Source of the DNA: an uncultured Phascolarctobacterium sp.
GTDB taxonomy: Bacteria > Bacillota > Negativicutes > Acidaminococcales > Acidaminococcaceae
Reading direction: 5' to 3'
Assembly (NCBI GenBank): GCA_900553055.1
Contig: USBV01000081.1
Coordinates: forward strand, 1 to 7,107
Length of the DNA: 7,107 nucleotides
Made by a program: the position numbers and the translations under genes. Below the pieces are notes generated by a model, which had not been told where the DNA came from, ran no database searches, and saw only the letters and a program-made list of their open reading frames with translations. This document shows, piece after piece, positions 5,629 through 7,107 of this stretch. How positions within the stretch are numbered: position 1 is the stretch's first letter; every line of letters starts with the position of its first letter.

Positions 5629-5657
5629 TTTACCTCTTGCACCGACTATGGTATCAT
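5629..5657 (+). promoter_or_regulatory. Promoter of cysE
   Basis: TTTACC (5629-5634), a 17-bp spacer, TATCAT (5652-5657) preceded by TGG, an extended -10. An alternative -35, TTGCAC (5637-5642), has a spacing of only 9 bp to TATCAT or 14 bp to TATAAA (5657-5662) and is less likely. The predicted leader is about 48 nt, too short for a T-box or SAM riboswitch. Confidence 0.55.
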
Positions 5658-5665
5658 ATAAAGAT

Positions 5666-5684
5666 AGCATTCACATGTTATGCT
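5666..5684. repeat. Short inverted repeat in the cysE leader
   Basis: AGCAT (5666-5670) and ATGCT (5680-5684) surround the small palindrome ACATGT. It falls at the start of the predicted cysE transcript, so it could be an operator or a weak 5' hairpin. The arms are short and the site may be accidental. Confidence 0.2.
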
Positions 5685-5697
5685 TATATACTAAAAG

Positions 5698-5704
5698 AAA
5701 GGAG
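5698..5704 (+). promoter_or_regulatory. Ribosome binding site that fixes the cysE start
   Basis: AAAGGAG with a 7-nt gap to the ATG at 5712. It shows that translation starts at MFAQIKK and not at the in-frame TTG at 5616, which would lie upstream of the promoter. Confidence 0.85.
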
Positions 5705-5711
5705 TCTTGAC

Positions 5712-6428
5712 ATGTTTGCTCAGATAAAAAAAGATATTGATTCTATCATGCTGCGCGATCCCGCTGCAAAAACAAGACTGGAGGCAGCACTCTGTTATCC
5801 GGGCCTGCATGCAATTTGGCTCCATCGCATAGCTCACCATTTTTATTTAAAGGGCTGGGTAGTTTTCCCCCGCTTGATTAACACCTTTTCCCGCTTTTTA
5901 ACCGGCATTGATATCCATCCCGGTGCTAAACTGGGCCCCGGTCTCTTTATCGACCACGGCATGGGCCTGGTTATCGGCGAAACAGCCGAGCTTGGCAGCA
6001 ATGTTACCCTCTATCAGGGCGTAACCTTGGGCGGTACGGGTAAGGAAAAGGGCAAGCGCCATCCCACCATTGGCAATAATGTGGTTGTTTCCAGCGGCGC
6101 CAAGGTTTTGGGCTCCTTCAAGGTGGGCGACAATTCCAAAATCGGCAGCGGCAGCGTGGTGCTGAAGGAAGTGCCCCCCAACTCCGTAGTTGTTGGCGTT
6201 CCCGGCCGTATTGTAACGCGCGACGGCGTAAGAGTTAACGCTGCTGACGAAGAAAGTATGATTGACTTGAACCATGATAAGCTGCCCGACCCGGTTGCTG
6301 ATTACGAAGAGCTCCTCGCCAAGCATATGGAAGAAATTAACGGCCGCTTAAAGGAGCTGGAGCAGCTGATTCATGCAACCCAAAGACAACAGCAATTGCA
6401 GCAGGAGCAACAGCTGCAGCAAAAATAA
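5712..6428 (+). CDS. cysE: Serine O-acetyltransferase (238 aa)
   Basis: CysE transfers an acetyl group from acetyl-CoA to L-serine, making O-acetylserine for cysteine synthase; it acts in the cytoplasm. It is the short, Firmicutes-type form, with a compact helical N-terminal domain (1-60) followed by the left-handed beta-helix. Motifs: GIDIHPGA (65-72), with Asp67 as the probable catalytic Asp; [15 protein letters not shown] (81-95), with His82 as the catalytic base; [10 protein letters not shown] (101-110); [10 protein letters not shown] (115-124), with His117 matching the substrate-site His; and the coenzyme A/hexapeptide turns [21 protein letters not shown]. The C-terminus is unusual: after a helical segment (195-222) it ends in a Gln-rich tail [15 protein letters not shown] (224-238), instead of the usual short tail ending in Ile that docks into cysteine synthase. 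It is co-directional with the Fe-S flavoprotein 26 bp downstream. Confidence 0.95.
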   Translation: MFAQIKKDIDSIMLRDPAAKTRLEAALCYPGLHAIWLHRIAHHFYLKGWVVFPRLINTFSRFLTGIDIHPGAKLGPGLFIDHGMGLVIGETAELGSNVTLYQGVTLGGTGKEKGKRHPTIGNNVVVSSGAKVLGSFKVGDNSKIGSGSVVLKEVPPNSVVVGVPGRIVTRDGVRVNAADEESMIDLNHDKLPDPVADYEELLAKHMEEINGRLKELEQLIHATQRQQQLQQEQQLQQK

Positions 6429-6454
6429 TTTGAGTGTTTTAAAGAGGTAAGATT

Positions 6455-7107
6455 ATGAGCAGAGTAATGACCACCGTCGAAGCCATTCAGGAATCCCGTC
6501 GTTGTTTAAATTGTGCTCGGCCGCTATGCCGCACAGGCTGCCCCATTGAGAATAATATTCCCGGCTTTATCCGCGCTTTGAGTGAGGGTAATATTGGCAT
6601 GGCCTACGAAATCATTTCCGAGCGCAGCAATCTGCCCGCTATTTGTGGCCGCGTGTGCCCCCATGAGCGCCAATGCGAGGCCCATTGTGTTTTGACGAAA
6701 AAGAAATGTGGTCTCGAAATCGGCAGCTTGGAAATGTTTATTGCCGATTTTGCACACAAGAACGATTTAAAGCCCGCCCATCCCTCCAGCAAGCTGCGTG
6801 GCAAGGTGGCCGTTATCGGCAGCGGCCCTGCTGGCTTAACTGTAGCAGGCGACTTGGCTAAGATGGATTTTGATGTGACCATTTTTGAAGCCCAAAGCGA
6901 GCCCGGCGGCGTTTTGCTCTTTGGTATTCCCGAGTTCCGCCTGCAAAAGGATGTAGTGCGCCGCGAAATCACCGAGCTGCAACACATTGGCGTGGAGATT
7001 AAGACAAACCAGCTGGCCGGTGTGGACTTCACTGTGGACGATTTATTCGCGCAAGGCTATGATGCGATTTTCATGGGTACTGGTACCTCCCTGCCCCGCA
7101 CCTTGGA
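6455..7107 (+). CDS. NADPH-dependent glutamate synthase small subunit-like Fe-S flavoprotein, N-terminal part (runs off right edge)
   Basis: The 217 readable residues match the N-terminal half of the GltD/GltA/NfnB family, which uses FAD, NADPH and [4Fe-4S] clusters to pass electrons (glutamate synthase small subunit, homotetrameric archaeal/Firmicutes GltA, or the large subunit of NADH-dependent ferredoxin:NADP+ oxidoreductase). Cysteines for two clusters are present: CxxCxxxxCxxxCP (Cys17, 20, 25, 29) and CGRVCPHERQCEAHC (Cys64, 68, 74, 78). The FAD Rossmann motif GSGPAG is at 122-127, and EPGGVLLFGIPEFRL at 149-163 is a family signature. The NADPH-binding half lies outside the window. ATG at 6455 has AGAGGT 7-12 nt upstream. 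It has no visible promoter of its own and is probably co-transcribed with cysE. NfnB and GltA cannot be separated here, because the diagnostic neighbour (an NfnA-type gene) is not upstream and the downstream side is not seen. Confidence 0.9.
   Translation, partial: MSRVMTTVEAIQESRRCLNCARPLCRTGCPIENNIPGFIRALSEGNIGMAYEIISERSNLPAICGRVCPHERQCEAHCVLTKKKCGLEIGSLEMFIADFAHKNDLKPAHPSSKLRGKVAVIGSGPAGLTVAGDLAKMDFDVTIFEAQSEPGGVLLFGIPEFRLQKDVVRREITELQHIGVEIKTNQLAGVDFTVDDLFAQGYDAIFMGTGTSLPRTL

Noticed and set aside
5616..5711. N-terminal extension of cysE from a TTG at 5616
   Set aside because: It lies upstream of the predicted promoter, has no ribosome site and adds a hydrophobic stretch not found in the family; AAAGGAG at 5698 supports the ATG at 5712.
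5658..5711. Possible T-box or SAM riboswitch controlling cysE
   Set aside because: The predicted leader is about 48 nt, has no terminator hairpin and none of the T-box core sequence.
6524..7032. Two minus-strand frames (77 and 142 codons) opposite the Fe-S flavoprotein
   Set aside because: Antisense shadows of a gene with two recognisable cysteine clusters and an FAD motif.

Overview
The window looks like the chromosome of a diderm Firmicute, most plausibly a member of the Negativicutes (Phascolarctobacterium/Acidaminococcus-like). The reasons are mixed signals. Shine-Dalgarno sites and promoters are of strong Firmicutes type: AAGGAGG-class sites and TTGACA/TATAAT with extended TGn. Yet there is a complete outer-membrane autotransporter beta-barrel ending in the expected C-terminal Phe. 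The assignment is inference from gene content, not from a marker gene.

Layout from left to right. (1) Positions 1-461, minus strand: the N-terminal part of an ABC-F ATPase that runs off the left edge. Its own promoter (520-548) has a perfect 14-bp palindrome over the predicted start point. (2) 675-1757, plus strand: a 5'-truncated autotransporter with an intact translocator barrel, no passenger, no signal peptide and no convincing start. (3) 1758-1972: no gene, but three consecutive perfect hairpins followed by a strong bidirectional terminator that separates the converging transcripts. (4) 1973-5477, minus strand: a five-gene run read from right to left. It encodes an AbgB-like M20 metallo-amidohydrolase, a DUF3100-type membrane protein, a small membrane protein overlapping it by one base, and two unrecognised soluble proteins (147 aa, and 95 aa with a Cys-Cys-Cys-x-x-Cys motif). 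A large palindromic element of about 103 bp sits between the first two genes, and a second promoter precedes the last two. (5) 5478-5711: a divergent control region with a near-ideal minus-strand promoter, a plus-strand promoter and CTAG-centred inverted repeats. (6) 5712 to the end, plus strand: cysE (serine O-acetyltransferase), then the start of a GltD/GltA/NfnB-type Fe-S flavoprotein that runs off the right edge.

The central minus-strand operon is the most interesting part. The membrane pair could import an N-acylated or peptide-like conjugate that the cytoplasmic M20 enzyme hydrolyses; substrate and transport role are inferred only. On the other side, cysE and the Fe-S flavoprotein are 26 bp apart and probably co-transcribed, linking cysteine precursor synthesis with NADPH-dependent electron transfer or glutamate metabolism. 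No tRNA, rRNA, CRISPR array or insertion sequence was seen.
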